Positions 24,336 to 36,749 of a stretch of DNA of 64,000 nt are shown here, one piece after another (the stretch's first letter is position 1; each line of letters opens with the position of its first letter). Origin of the DNA: Prunella strophiata. Its lineage: Eukaryota > Chordata > Aves > Passeriformes > Prunellidae. The position numbers were made by a program, and so were the translations under genes. The stretch covers positions 69,776,143 to 69,840,142 of the forward strand of contig JAZBQD010000018.1 of the NCBI GenBank assembly GCA_036583965.1, written 5' to 3'. A model generated the notes under the pieces. That model saw only the letters and a program-made list of their open reading frames with translations, was not told where the DNA came from and ran no database searches.

Positions 24336-25469
24336 CTGGATGGTAAACGAGTGTTGGACCCTCTTGGATCCCACTGTCCACCTCTTCCTGAACTTCCAGA
24401 CTGTTTTCTCCAGCTGTGCAATCTATGCCCAGCAGAACCTCTCCAGGGACAGTCTTTCCATAGCCAGAGTCATTCCATGGTAGCAGCAGGAGAAAATCCC
24501 CCCACAAAGCAAATTTCCTGTGACCCACCCACCTGAAGCTCACAAACCCTGAGTTTTCCTACATCCCAGCTTGGCTTCCCACAGGAGAGAGAAAATGTCA
24601 GACCTTTCCCTGCAGAATCTGCTCTCCGTTTGGATGTTGGCAAAGAAGGGATGGCTGGGAGCCTTCCTAATAAATTCTGTTTTTCCAAAGCAATGAGGCC
24701 TTGCTGCAGAGCGAGCTGCTGAATTACAGCCTGGAGGAATCGCCGGTGTCAGCTTGGAGTAGCTCTGGATCATTGTGAAGGACGAGAGACAGGAGGAATT
24801 TTAGGTTTTTCAAGTGTTTTGACTGGCAGGTTTTGCTTCATTTTGATCCTGACCATTGCAACCCCAGTAATTGATGCCGCAGGAATCCGTGATTAATATC
24901 CCAGTGTCCCTTTCTCGCACGAGAAGGAAAATGTTTCTGCCATACGTTAAAAGCTTTTAGGGATCTTTCAGCTGGATTCCCTCAGAGCTTCTCTTCCAGA
25001 GGCATCCCAAATCTCCTACCAGCCCCAAATCAGAAAGTTCAGGTGGTAAAAGCTTCAGAAGAAATAAATCCACTCTTTACCCTACAATTCAAGCAAGAAT
25101 ATCCAGGAGAATCTATGGAGTGGTGCAGGGGGTGGATCCCTCTGGATCATTCTTTGCATGTGGGATTTGTTTATGAGATCCCTGAATTCATCACTCAGAT
25201 CTTTCGGTTTCTGGGATGTTTCGGTCCTACAGTTCCTTACAAACACAGTAAAACAGGGCTCTTCCCCTGGCTTTGGGAATGTCATTTCTTAAACGTTTAA
25301 GGTTTCCTCCTTAAACCTCAGCTTCACCTCAAGGGATGATGAGAAATCTCAGTGATGTGTGACAAAGTCCTCCTGAGACCTCCAGCAGACCAAATGAGTT
25401 TTATCCTGATCCTTTATACCTTTATGGGATAAATCCATAACGTTTCCCAGGGATAATTTCCTAATTATA

Positions 25470-25677
25470 TATTCGGGAAGGAATTCCTGGCATGTGACGG
25501 TGAGGAGGGGCTGGGACGGAATTCCCAGATTTGCTGTGGCTGCCCCTGGATCCCTGGCAGTGTCCAAGGCCAGGTTGGAGCGCCTTGGGACAGTGGGAGG
25601 TGTCCCCTGCCCACAGCATGGGTGGCACTGGATGGGATTTAAAGTCCTTTCCAACCCAAACCATTCCATGATCTTAA
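25470..25677 (+). mobile_element. CR1 LINE 3' end fragment
   Basis: It runs from CGGGAAGGAATTCCTGGC to CCATTCCATGATC, with a short deletion before GCGCCTTGGGACAGTGGG. Confidence 0.88.
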
Positions 25678-26302
25678 ATGTCCTTCCCAGCCTCCATCCA
25701 GATCCACACACGGATTTGGGGTCACGGGCGGCTCCACCAACACGCCTTTGGTGCTGACCTTGTGGGGCAAGAGCGTGACGGGATCAGCAAAGCCACGGAC
25801 GTGCTGGGGCAGAGGGAAGGAGGAAGCCAGAGATCCCTTATCAGACAAATCCTGCCTCCGAGGTGCTTCCAACTGTTTGGAGCGGAGCCAAGCTCATCTT
25901 CGGAGCTCCGCTGCCAAAATTCCCACAAGGACTTATCTGATCCGCGGGGAAAGGGAGCAGCCTCCAGTGCTTCCCGCACGGTGGGGTGTCTCTGAGGGGA
26001 GGCTGGGCTGGGCTCACACCTGCCTGCAGGGAGAGGGGAAGCCAAAAACGGGAGCCAACATTTTTTTTTGGAGCGCGAATCCTCCGTGGAACGGCTGCAG
26101 CTCGGGCTGTGCCGACCACGGAGTCTGGGACCACTGGCCCAGGTGTTCTCAGCTTGGATTTGGGATTTGTGGTTGGGAATATCAAACATCAGGTCAGGGA
26201 CACCTTGGTGGTGGCAAGGAGCATTCAAGGGTTTTCCTTGGGTTTGTGGTAGTGCTGTTGTTTCCTTGGTTTGCTGGTGGGAATAAGAACAAGGATGATT
26301 GT

Positions 26303-26440
26303 GGAATCATGGAATAGTTTGGGTTGGAAAGGGGTTAAAGGCCATCTGTGCCTGCAGTGAGCCAGGACAGCATCAGTTTGCTCAAAGCCTTGTCCAGCCT
26401 GACACTGGAAGTTTCCAGGGATGGAGGATGGAAAGGAATT
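26303..26440 (-). mobile_element. Older CR1 LINE 3' end fragment, reverse strand
   Basis: GGAATCATGGAATAGTTTGG leads to GAAGTTTCCAGGGATGGAG; the body is diverged. Confidence 0.78.
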
Positions 26441-27539
26441 TCGTAAAATAACTCTCCAAATTGGGAGAGACCCCCATAAATGCTCCCACCTGCTCCAAAA
26501 CCCTGTAGGCAACTGCCCACCAACCAAACCAAAGCTTGGGTGATTTCTTGTATTTCATTTTATCTCCTGAGGTGACCCAAATCACTCTGACTTTGGGTTG
26601 CAGTGAATGTGGCAGGGGCTGGGAGTGATGGTGAACACTGGGAGACAGGAATTCCTGACCTCACTGAAGGGGCACATCCATGCCCAGGTGATGAGAGCCA
26701 GGTTGCTGAGCCAGGAGAGAAAACAGCGTTTTATGAGTCAAACATTGTGTTTGGAGGAGCAAACCTCAACCTCACATCTCCCCTCGTGCTCAGATGGCAG
26801 CTGATGAAAAATCCAGGTATTACTCACCAGATTTTATCAACTTTCCACCCCCGAAGGGCCCCCAGATACCATCACCACCTTTAGTGTTCGCACGTTTTAA
26901 TTTTGGGGCAGCCCGTGGTCTTGTTGGGAGATGTCAGTGCTCTGCCTTTCGGAGTCTGCCCACAAAAAAAAACCCCAATAAACGAAAAAATTGTAAAAAA
27001 GTCATAAATTCTGGAGAGAAAGAAGTGGCAGGAGGTGCCTCATGAGAGTTGTGCTTGCCCATGTCCCCTCTGAGTTCTTTAGGGTCTGATCAGATTAGGT
27101 TCCTTCCTATCTCAAGCCAACCTGGAGGGTTTTGACAGCTTCAAAACACTCAGTGAACTTTATCAGGCAGAGATTTTCAGATGGAGCCTGGGCTTCATCA
27201 TGGTCTGGTGCCAGGAACCAGCACAATTCCTGTTTCCTCTGCTGCCAGCTCTGGGGTTTTCTGATTTAATTTGGGAAATGGTGACAGGACCCTTCTGTCC
27301 TGGCCATAATGAGATGGGAAAACAATCCTGGAGGTAAAACTGGAATAACTGGTGAGCTCCACTCGCTGAAAGCTCAGGAGGGTCTGCCAGGTGTTCTCCA
27401 GCTCTTGGTGGGGAGAAGGAGACTGGAGCTGGCTCTCCTGGTTGAGTTCTTCCATCTCCTGGAGGAGCAGAGTGGGCTTTTCTGGAATATGGGTCTGATG
27501 TGGATCCCTGTGCTCAATCCATGTGTAATTCCTGCTTCA

Positions 27540-27592
27540 ATGGTTGGACTCGGTGATCCAGAGGGTCTTTTCCATCCTGAATGATTCTGTGG
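27540..27592 (+). mobile_element. CR1 LINE terminal fragment
   Basis: GGTTGGACTCGGTGATCCAG followed by GGTCTTTTCCATCC and TGATTCTGTG is the last 50 bp of a classical CR1. Confidence 0.8.
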
Positions 27593-28157
27593 AGCCGTGG
27601 TCAGTCAGAGCTCAGATTAATTGATTTAAAGGATTAAAGGATTACTTGGTTAGGGCTTCCTTGCATCCGAGGAGGGACATGTGAGCCCCGTGCTGCAGGA
27701 AAAACTGCAGCTGCTCTCTAGGAAATGGGGAAAACATGAGCAATGCTCTCCTGGGAAAGCTGGACATGAATTATTGCCCACCAAGAGATGGGCAACGCTT
27801 TGGGATAGCCAGGACCAGGATCAGAGTGGGCCATTGACCCTCAAATTACTGAATATCAGCTGCCAATGAAGAAAAATGTCCTATTTGTCAACAATACAGT
27901 AATTTTTACTTTATATTCCACCATTTTGAGGCACTTCAGGGGAGAGACCGTAAGGCCAGAGGACACAAAGTGCTCCAGGGATTTAGGCTGAGCCAGAGAC
28001 TTGGCTTTTCCTCACAGCTCCATCGGCAAGCAAAGAGCAGGATCAGCCGAACGTGTTCCCTGTGTTTTCTTTCCCAAAGCTCCAAACCCATCCAAATCCC
28101 CCCTTCAGCAGCTCAGGGTATTTTTTCCTAGAACTGTCATTCCCGACTGAACGATTT

Positions 28158-28194
28158 TTTTTTTTTTTTTTAAATTTCTTTTATTTTTTTTTTT
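28158..28194 (+). repeat. T-rich homopolymer tracts
   Basis: Two runs of ten or more T separated by AAATTTCTTTTA. Confidence 0.9.
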
Positions 28195-28239
28195 AACTTG
28201 AAAATCCAAATCAATTCCGCCCAGAGCCTCCTCATGCCG

Positions 28240-28480
28240 GGAGCTCTTCCATTAATATCAGATGGGGAAGGCGGGCCAGGCCCTGAAAGTGGATATAGTT
28301 TGCATTTGAAGGAAGGTTTTGTGTATGAAACTGAGAAATGCGTCCCAGTCTGACACCGGTGATTGATTGCAGCTCTGCTAAAGATTAGCCAGACGTTTTA
28401 AGCACCGCAATTATTCATCTGCTCAGAGCTGGATCTATATTTAAACTGGGCCTAACAACGGGCGGACGCCGGGTTCTGCT
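28240..28480. promoter_or_regulatory. Strong candidate conserved noncoding element
   Basis: Sequence such as GACACCGGTGATTGATTGC, GCTAAAGATTAGCCAGACG, CCGCAATTATTCATC and GGATCTATATTTAAAC is unique and dense in homeobox/MEIS/PBX-like words (TGATTGATTG). It looks like an ultraconserved-type enhancer. Alignment was not possible here. Confidence 0.45.
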
Positions 28481-29057
28481 CCCGCACAGGCCCCGCGCCG
28501 GAGCGGGGAGGGAAAAGGTGATTTTTGGGGTTGATTACTGGATTTTTCCACGGCTTTTTGGTGCTGTGGGAGTCTCCAGCACAGGCAGCCCCTTGCACAC
28601 ATGATGTCAATTAGGGTTGAGCCAGCCTTGGCACCACAAGGGCGGGGTGGGACATGGCCAGGGAGGACAGGGGGGACCAGGAGGGGTCGTGGGGAGCAGT
28701 TTGTGGGCAGGGTCTTCATCAAAGAGCTCCCAGTAACACCAGCAACCCCCAGGGCCTCGTGGGGAGTCTGGGCCCAGAAGTGTTTGCAAAGTGTTTTGGG
28801 ATCAATGGGTTGAGGCTGAAGGATAAAGAATATTTGGGTTTTTGCTTTCACTGCAGTTGGTGGAGGTGGAAACCCAAGCCAGGAGTTCGTTGAGGGATTT
28901 CTGGTGATGTCTGTGGGTGGGCAAAGGGATAACGGTGCAACTTGCTGCTCCACCAGTTCAGAAACCAACCTAAGGTGATGTGACCTCAGTGCCGTTGTGC
29001 CTTTCAGTGACACATCTTGAACCAAAGAGCCTCAGTTTCCACCTGGAAATAGTCAAG

Positions 29058-29240
29058 ATCCCAGCCCAATCTCCCCTTTCCCAGTGGGAGCCATTCCCTG
29101 GGTCCTGTCCCTCTGTCCCTTGTCCCCAGTTCTCTGCAGCTCTCCTGGAGCCCCTCCAGGCCCTGCCAGGGGCTCTGAGCTCTCCCTGGAGCCTTCCCTT
29201 CTCCAGGGGAGCATTCCCAGCTCTCCCAGCCTGGCTCCAT
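29058..29240 (-). mobile_element. CR1 LINE internal segment lacking the 3' end, reverse strand
   Basis: It matches the 14488 and 21565 subfamily from GATCCCAGCCCAATCTCCCC to CTCTCCCAGCCTGGCTCCA, but the last roughly 170 bp of the element, including the tail, are absent on the left. Confidence 0.88.
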
Positions 29241-29825
29241 GGGAATTTTCCATTCCCTGAATTTTTTTGTTTGATCAGCTCTGCCTCAGGACCCAGCAAT
29301 GCTCCCCACAGTCCTTTCCTTGCTCTGATTTCCCATCAGTGTGAGCAACCAACCCTGGCTCACGGATTTAGTTCACTTGAAGGCTTATCCCGGAGATTTT
29401 TTTAGGTAAAAACAATGGATTTGAGTCTTTGGATGACTTCTGAGGGGTCTGGGAAAGGTAACTCAGACAGCCAAGCCTCTTGCCAGCAAACCTCCATCAA
29501 TTATTGACTCCGTTCCTCTCGCTGCCGGGTTTGGAGAGCTCAGCAGATCAAAGGGAGCCTGGGACCCCTTGGCTTGGGAAGAGGGGCCAGGAATTCTGCT
29601 GGAAAACCCAGTCTTGTGGTGTGTTTCCTTTTGGGAAGGCTGGGGGACAGCAAGGTCACGGCTCCAGGATGGTGGCGCAGAGATTCCTCAAATCGCTCGT
29701 CACCCGCGGAGATTCGCAGGCCAACATGGAAACTCCCAGTGTTCCCTCAAAAAAACCCAGCTTCTACCACTTTCCCAGGGTTTTCTGGTGCCTTGGGAAT
29801 CCCCAAATCCAGTGAAGCCTGCCAG

Positions 29826-29868
29826 GTAGATGAGGATGAGGATGATGAGGGTGAGGATGAGGACGGAT
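29826..29868 (+). repeat. (GATGAG)n-like simple repeat
   Basis: Imperfect hexamer array (GATGAGGATGAGGATGATGAG...). It gives an acidic or serine-rich ORF artefact. Confidence 0.85.
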
Positions 29869-30148
29869 GTGGCAACCTCATGGCACGACGTGGCCGTGAA
29901 AGGGTTCCTTGGTTTCCAGCCCTCTTCCCGCTCTGCCAGTGGAATTCCTTGATGGAATTGATGGCACAGTTGAGTACAGGTGATTTTTTTTGATTCAGAA
30001 ATACAGAGTTGTGTTGTTTTGATCCATTTTGGGATGATTTATCCCTCCTCACTGCTGCAGCTGTTCGGGCTCTGGAGGAGTTTGGCTTCACGTGCTCTCA
30101 CCTCTCATACTTTGCAATATTAATAACCCTCCCTGCTCCTGAGTGGAA

Positions 30149-30172
30149 TTCTTTTTTTTTTTTTTTTTTTTC
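30149..30172 (+). repeat. Poly-T tract
   Basis: More than 20 consecutive T. Confidence 0.9.
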
Positions 30173-30467
30173 CCCAAATAACCAATTTTTGGGGAATGAG
30201 AAACCCTGTAAAATTATTGATGGGTGTCCCAGAGCCTTGTGCTCCCACCACAGGTTTGGAAAGAGGGGAATTAAGCCAAAAATGTATGGAAAAGGGGAAT
30301 GTAAGGCAGGAGAGCAACTTAACAAGTATTAATGAGCTGCAAAGGTCATTAAGCCAGAGGGAGGGGTTGGGAGCACCCAGGAATCTTTTTTGGGAATTAT
30401 TCCTGCTCCCTGATAATGCTCTTGGCTGTGGGAATTGCCCTGTGCTCTTACAGGTCTCGTTCCTGGG

Positions 30468-30634
30468 GGAAAAAAAAGGAGGAAAAAGAAGAAAAATGGG
30501 GGAAAAAGCAGGAAAAGGGAAAGAGAAATGAGAAAATGGGGAAAAGGGAAAAAAGGGGAGGGGAAGAAAAGGGAAAGAGGGGGGAAATGAAAAAAGGGTT
30601 GAATGAAAAGGGAAAAGAAAGGGAAAAAAAAACA
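30468..30634 (+). repeat. Homopurine GGGAAAAA-type tract
   Basis: Almost only A and G for about 165 bp. Such tracts may adopt triplex DNA. Lysine-rich ORFs here are artefacts. A second, shorter purine-rich tract lies at about 30968-31062. Confidence 0.85.
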
Positions 30635-31169
30635 TGATACCCACATTGACCTAACGTTTCTGGCCTGCCTCGTTTCTCCCTATCCCTTGTTAATGCCCTC
30701 CTGAACGCCGTTCATCACCCACCTTTCGAATCACACTTGTCTCCACCCCCATCCTCACAAGTGTACTCCCAACCTTGGTCACGGCAGCCACCTGTACAAC
30801 ATTTTTCCTCCACCCTGATAACACCACGCCTCCCATGGTATGAATTTAACCGGGACAGGGAGAAAAAAGGAACCATGAAGGAAAGAAAAAATAGACATAA
30901 AAATTGTCTTTGGTGGGGAAGAAAGTAACATCCAGATATAAAGGAAACTAGAAAATAATTGCGTTGATGAAAAAAAAGAGCGCCCAAAAAAGGAAAAAAA
31001 AAAGCCCCAAACCAGAAAGGGAGAAGGAAAAAAAGAAGAGGAAAACAGGAAAAAGGGCAAATATGGGATGCTCTTTAAGTTCCCTGCCATGCCAAATCAT
31101 TCATGATCCTCTGCACCATGCAGGAGATGTTTGGCACCCAGGGTACCTGAGGCAGTGCACAAACCCCAT

Positions 31170-31280
31170 CCCTGTATTTGTCCCTATAAATCCTCGTATT
31201 TGTCCCTATAAATCCCTGTATTTTTCCCTACAAATCCTGATATTTTTCCCTCTAAACCCCTGTATTTTTCCCTCTAAACA
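31170..31280 (+). repeat. Minisatellite, unit about 22 bp, five copies
   Basis: CCTGTATTTTTCCCTATAAAT-type units start near 31172, 31193, 31216, 31237 and 31260. Confidence 0.85.
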
Positions 31281-31752
31281 AAGCCCTGCCTCTTTCCCAA
31301 TCCTTGTCACCCCTGGGAGGGAGCTGCCAGCAGGAGCTTTGCTCCACGTGTTCTTTTGGCTCCAGGAAGGGGACAAGTGGAATTTGTGATGCCGAGAGCC
31401 CCCATTGTCAGGATTTCCAAATCCCACATGTGCTGGCCTTGGAAAAAGTTGGTTTTGTTCCTGCAATTAAAGCACCACAGAAATATCCAACGGATGAGGT
31501 GCTCCAGGCTCCATGGATCACGGAACTCAGCCTCGCAGGCCTTGATAAACTGGGTTTTGCTAGGCTGGGGTTTGGATTTTCAGGGTTTGAAAGCTGCTGT
31601 AGGTTTGTGTTTGGGGTTGGGGTTTGGGTCTGGGCACCCTGCTAAGAAATGGGACTTGTGGCCCTGGACTTTGCCTGGCCCTGAAGCTTTGCTGACAGAA
31701 ATTTCAGCCTCCCAGACAAAAGGGAGGGGGAAAAAGTTCTGAAAAGTGAAGC

Positions 31753-31785
31753 AGGTGAGATCAGGTGGAGGTGAAAAGGGGTTGA
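31753..31785 (+). promoter_or_regulatory. Cluster of four nuclear-receptor half-sites including a DR5
   Basis: The order is AGGTGA, 4 bp, AGGTGG, AGGTGA, aaagg, GGTTGA. The last pair is a formal DR5 (31769-31785). The half-sites are weak and the context is purine-rich, which raises the chance of coincidence. Confidence 0.25.
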
Positions 31786-32159
31786 AAAGTGGGAATGGGG
31801 CTGGGATAAACCTGGTGATGGCTCAGGAACTGCAGAGCAGCATGGCCGAGATGTTCTTAGTCAAAAAGAAAGGGAAAAGAAATATTTAGGCAAGTGAGGA
31901 TGAGAAAAAAATTAGGTATAAAATACCTAATACAGAGGTGAGACCCTCCAAGGGAAGGGTTTCATGTTTGCCATGGAGCCAACTTGCAATTCCCATTCCA
32001 GGATTCCATGAATCAAAGGGAAACATCAACCACCACCAGTTTGTATCCATGAGGGGGAAGGAGCTGGAAAACTGAGCTGGAATTTGCTCCATGGCCATAT
32101 TGAGTTGTCCCCAGCATTGGGTGTCTCAGGGCAGGCCTGGCACCCTGATACTGCTCTGA

Positions 32160-32212
32160 GATGCCAGAAAATTTCCAGGGAAAACCCAAGAAAATTTCCA
32201 GGGAAAAAACCA
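32160..32212 (+). repeat. Short tandem duplication
   Basis: GAAAATTTCCAGGGAAAA occurs twice, 25 bp apart. Confidence 0.8.
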
Positions 32213-32807
32213 TCTCTAGAAAGGTAATTTGTGCCCTAAAGCAGTGTTTGATAATCCTTAAAAAAATCCATTTACAGAGCTGAGGAGAAGGAAGAGATTT
32301 ATTTATATAAAGTTTTTCAAGTTTTCTGCTGCAGAATTCTCAGTTTTTATATTTTCCTAGATATTCCAGAAAACTAAAGTGGGGTTGAAGTGATTTGCTC
32401 TAAGTCCCATCAACTCCAGGTGAGGGCTCTGATGATAAACTGTCGAGAAGTCCAGGGGTTTATGGTTTATCCTTAAAAATCCATGGAAAACATGTATTTC
32501 CAATCCTTACCTGTGCATTGGAAAGGTTTAGTGTGAAGTTTTTGTGGAAATTTATTTTTAAATATGGATTTTCTCTGTTATTTTGGGTGCTGTGGGTGGG
32601 ATTGTTGGTGGAGCAAGTGAGTGGTGAGATCCCAGTGATCCCATGGGATGCTCCATGGGGGTTCCCTGAGGCCACCTCACCATAAAAGCTCCTGGGCTGA
32701 GACTCAGACTCACCTGGTGAGGCTTCCTCAGCAGGAGGTGGGACCCAAAGTCCCCACGTCTTCGTACAAGGGTGCAAATGTGCTAAATCTGTGTAAGGTG
32801 TTGGTTT

Positions 32808-32982
32808 TAGGGGAAATTTCTCCACAAAAAAGGTTCTCCAGCCTGGGGCAGTGGTGGATTCAAATCCCTGTGGATGCGGAACCTGGGAATGTGGTTTAAT
32901 GGTGGGATTGGCAGTTCTGGGGAACTTGATGGTCTTAAAAATCTTTTCCAACCTCAACAGTTCCACAATTCTCTGATTCCAT
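32808..32982 (+). mobile_element. CR1 LINE 3' end, 9510-type subfamily
   Basis: AATTTCTCCACAAAAAAGG, CTGTGGATGCGGAACCTGGG and ATCTTTTCCAACCTCAACAG are diverged versions of the older subfamily. Confidence 0.82.
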
Positions 32983-33517
32983 CTCTGTTAGGACCAAATA
33001 CTTGGGATTTCCTTCAATAGTCCCGTTTTGCCCTGCACCAAGGAGGATGTTTTGTATGGAAAGGGGATTTTTCAGTTGTTTTAGCAAGATTTCTTTTAAA
33101 AAGTCAAAAAGGGAGCCTGGTATCTTTTGGAGGCCCCTTGTAAGGTTTTATGGATCTGGTGCCTTGAGCTTGGTTTGTGCTGGATGAACTCCTCTTCCAA
33201 GTGCTGGGAAAAAGGCACTTTTTGGTTTTCCCCTGTAATTCAAAGCCCTGGGAATAGGTGAGTAACCAACTCAACCACATCAGGGATACAAGGGGTTCAG
33301 GGAGGTCCTTTTGATGGAAGATGTTCCTCACCATGCCACTTGTGCCATCACAAGGTGACAATCCTTGGCCACCCTGGTCTTCAAAAATGCCTGGAGTGGT
33401 GGCATCGTTTGTCCCAGCTGCCACCAGAGCTCTGCCACAGCGTTAATTGGTTTTAATTCCAGCAAGAATTCCTTGCTCCTCCTCGGAGTGGGGGTGAGGG
33501 TGGTCCAGCAGTAGAAT

Positions 33518-33690
33518 TGGTTCCCGGAGCAGCTGTGGCTGCCCCTGGATCCCTGGAAGTGTCCAAGGCCAGGCTGGACATTGAGGCTTAGATCCACCTG
33601 GGACAGTGGGAGGTGTCCCTGCCCATGGATGGGGTGGAATTGGATGGGCTTTAAGGTCTCTTCCTACCCAAACCATTCCATGATTCCATA
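33518..33690 (+). mobile_element. CR1 LINE 3' end fragment
   Basis: It runs from GGTTCCCGGAGCAGCTGTGG to CCATTCCATGATTCC. Confidence 0.88.
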
Positions 33691-34089
33691 TTATTCCCAT
33701 ACAGGGAGGACTTTAAGGTCCTTATAAATCCTTGTATTTAGAACTTCTTCTGGAAGTTCTAAACCCAATCCCATTTTCTTCAGAGCTGTGGGACACATCC
33801 CTGCCTTTACTGCTGATTCCTTGCCCTATCCAAGCAGGACCCAGCTCCTGATCCTCTTTTCCAACTTCCAAACCTCATGGCTCCTCTTCTCCTGCTGCTT
33901 TTGTCCTGTCTGGGTCATAGTTTGTTGGACACTTCCCCATCCCTCCATCCTCAAGTTCCCTCTCCATCCCCAGCCACGGCTCTTCTCTCCGAGCGCTTGG
34001 AGAGGGAAATAAATCGTGCAGAAAGAACTTCCCTGCCCCTGAATTCCCCCTGGATCCCCTCCTGCCTGGGATATAATTAATGCTGCCAT

Positions 34090-34650
34090 TGTTCTCCTCG
34101 GTTTGTATATTTAGATGGCCTTTTTGTTTAAAGTTGATTCCTCGCTGCTCCTTGGAATATCTCCCCAGGGAGGGAAATGGATGATATTCCAACAGCGGCT
34201 CGGCCACAATATGCACTAAATAAACACACTGGCTAAAAAAACGCCATAAAGGCCCCTTTGTCCTGGTGGACGGCAGAAAAGAGGGGGAAAAAAAACTCTC
34301 CCAGAAGGATGGTGGGGAGTGAAACTTATCTGGGAGATCTCCCATTGCTCCGATTGTCCCGGGAAGTGCCCTAAATTAAACACTTCCACCCTTCAGCGCT
34401 CACCTCGAACGTCACCCGGCTGGAGGGGATGGGCTGGAGGATTCCCAGGAGCAGCCAGGAGCGTCGGGATAATGGGCTGCACACGGATATCGATTAAATG
34501 ACAGCTCTGCCTCCTCACAACATTGATCTTGGCTTTGGGCTCGGCCCCGGCGGGGGCTCGGCTCAGTTATCTCAGTTTAATGATCGGGTTTCCATCTCTG
34601 CTGCGAAAGTCATTTGTATTCCAGAAGCTCTGGAACGGGGAAAGTGGAGG
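34090..34650. promoter_or_regulatory. Candidate conserved noncoding block
   Basis: The first part has CACAATATGCACTAAATAAAC, AAAACGCCATAAAGGCCCC and CCCCTTTGTCC (SOX-like). The second part has ATATCGATTAAATGACAGC (TGACAG is a MEIS/TGIF core) and CAGTTTAATGATCGGG. No repeats interrupt it. Confidence 0.4.
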
Positions 34651-34898
34651 GGGGTACGGGAGCACCCAGCGATGCGTGGGGAAGGCTGAGAGTCCTCCTG
34701 GATGGGTCTCTGATCCGTGATGGGCAGGAAATTAACTCAAACCCTGATTTTGAACCTTAATTTTTAAAACACTGGGATGCCCAGTGTTTTAACCCCCAGG
34801 TGATCTGGTATTCACCTCCACATGGACTGAATCCTGAGGTTTGCAGCTCCCTGGTGTGAGTGGAAGCTCCACCAGCATGGACCTGGTTATGTTTTTTT

Positions 34899-35090
34899 TA
34901 ATTACTCCTTTACATTGTTCTGTTTTTATTTTTTAATTTCTCCTTGGCCTGGTTCTATTTTAATTTTTTAATTTCTCCTTGACCTGGTTCTATTTTAATT
35001 TTTTTTAATATCTCCTTGACCTTGTTCTGTTTTAATTTTTTAATTTCTCCTTGGCCTGATTTTATTTTAATTTTTAAATTTCTCCTTTGC
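34899..35090 (+). repeat. Minisatellite, unit about 35 bp, six copies
   Basis: TTTAATTTCTCCTTGGCCTG-type units start near 34899, 34935, 34970, 35008, 35042 and 35077 with T-run length variation. Confidence 0.87.
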
Positions 35091-35971
35091 CTCCTGGTTG
35101 GAATGCTCTCATTTAATGGAGTTGTTATGTGGTGACAACACACTGGGCTCAGCCTGTTGGTTGAGCTGGTGTCAGATGGTGGCACTTCCGTCAGGGAAGC
35201 TCTTGGAACCTTATCAACCTCAGGGACTCATCCTGAGGTGGAGCAATGTCCATTAATTATTAATAACTGAGGTAAACAACACCATGAATGAGTGCAGAAA
35301 TCCTGCATCCCGTCAGGCATGAGATAATGCTGATTTTGGGACACAGGTTCACCACTGGGTTAATGGATCCGGGTCTGGAGTTATCTCAGGAACGTCCTTT
35401 CAGTGTTGGGGAATGAACTCGGAGGGAAATCTGAGACAGGGATAAAAATACTGGGTTTGATAAAAGTATTGGGTTTGAATCGCTGCAAAATCTGCTGGGC
35501 CAAAGGGGTCTTTAAATCAAGATGGGTTTTCAGGAATGGCGAGTTTGGGAATGCCTGGGAAGGGTGAGGAATGGTGAGTGGAAAGGCTAGAAAGGCTGAG
35601 GAATGGCAAGTTGGGAATGCCTGAGAAGGCTGCACAGGAGGAAAGTGTCTGAGGGAGGAGGTGAGGAGGGAATTGTTGAATGGAGCTGCAGGGAAGCCCC
35701 CTGGGATGGGGTTTGTTGTTGTCAGTCCTTGTAAAGAACCCAAATTTTGCAGGATTTGGATCCGAACTTTGAAAAATTGTGATCGTCTCTCAGCATTCCA
35801 TGGGGAAAACAGCTTTAATTTTTGGGGTCTCTCTGCAGGCCATGGGAATGGTGCTCCCAAGGAGTTAATAAGGTTAAATGGGATTAAAAAAAAATAAATA
35901 AATTAGGAAGATTCTGGATGATTTCATGGCCCCACACTTTGGGAATGGGTGGAATTGTTAGCCAGGAGCTT

Positions 35972-36125
35972 CTTGGTGCCTCCCAGCTCTCCCAGCCTGG
36001 CTCCACTCTTCCTGACCCTTCTCTGGACTCTCTCCAGCTGTTCCGTGTCCTTCCTGTGTTGGGGACACCAGACCTGGACACGGAATTCCAGGTGGGATCT
36101 CACAAGAGCAGGATAATCCCATCCT
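35972..36125 (-). mobile_element. CR1 LINE internal segment lacking the 3' end, reverse strand
   Basis: CTCCCAGCTCTCCCAGCCTG, GTTGGGGACACCAGACCTGG and CCAGGTGGGATCTCACAAGA come from a region 5' of the usual truncation point; the terminal 400 bp are absent. Confidence 0.83.
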
Positions 36126-36749
36126 GGTAGGAGTTTTCCAGCAGACACAGTGGGCTGGTGCCTCTGCTGATGGACTTCCTTCCCAACCCCATTCCGATGG
36201 ATATCCAAAATCCATCTGGGAACACCATGTCACTTTCCCTCCCCCACCCCACCAGCTTCCAAACTTCAGCCTCATCCCCACCTCCAACCCGGCACTTTTG
36301 AGGAATTTCGGTGGCTCCTAAAAACCCAAATCCCTTTTTTGGGCCGTGCTTTTGGAAGGTGATTCCAGGGAAAAGGGCTGGGCTCCATGGGCTCTGCGTG
36401 CTGGTAGCTTGGCTGAGGTGGAATGCGCTGAACCGGAACGTTCCGCGCTCCTGGAGCCTTTCCTCGCGGCCAGCGCCAGAGATTCCTGGTTAATAAGGAA
36501 AACAGGACAGCTTCCTCCCTCCGAGGGGCAGGGATTAGAAAAATTAAGCAACAGGGCTGAGGAAAAGCCTGGAGGGAGAGAGCAGAGTGATAACAAAGGA
36601 GAGGAGAGGAAGAATAATAAGTGTGAATCCCAAAAAACAGTAGGGAGGGAAGTGGTTTCCAAGAGGCAGAGGGAGCTGGGTTGGAGAAGGCTTGGATTGT
36701 TGAAGATGCACAGTGGATTTGCTGGGCATCTTTTTCAATCTGTTTTCCA

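Noticed and set aside
34402..34419. TCACCT and TCACCC direct repeat
   Set aside because: The spacer is 6 bp, not a layout preferred by RAR/RXR.
35347..35363. GGTTCA ccact GGGTTA near-DR5
   Set aside because: The second half-site breaks the consensus at the fifth base, and no second site is nearby.
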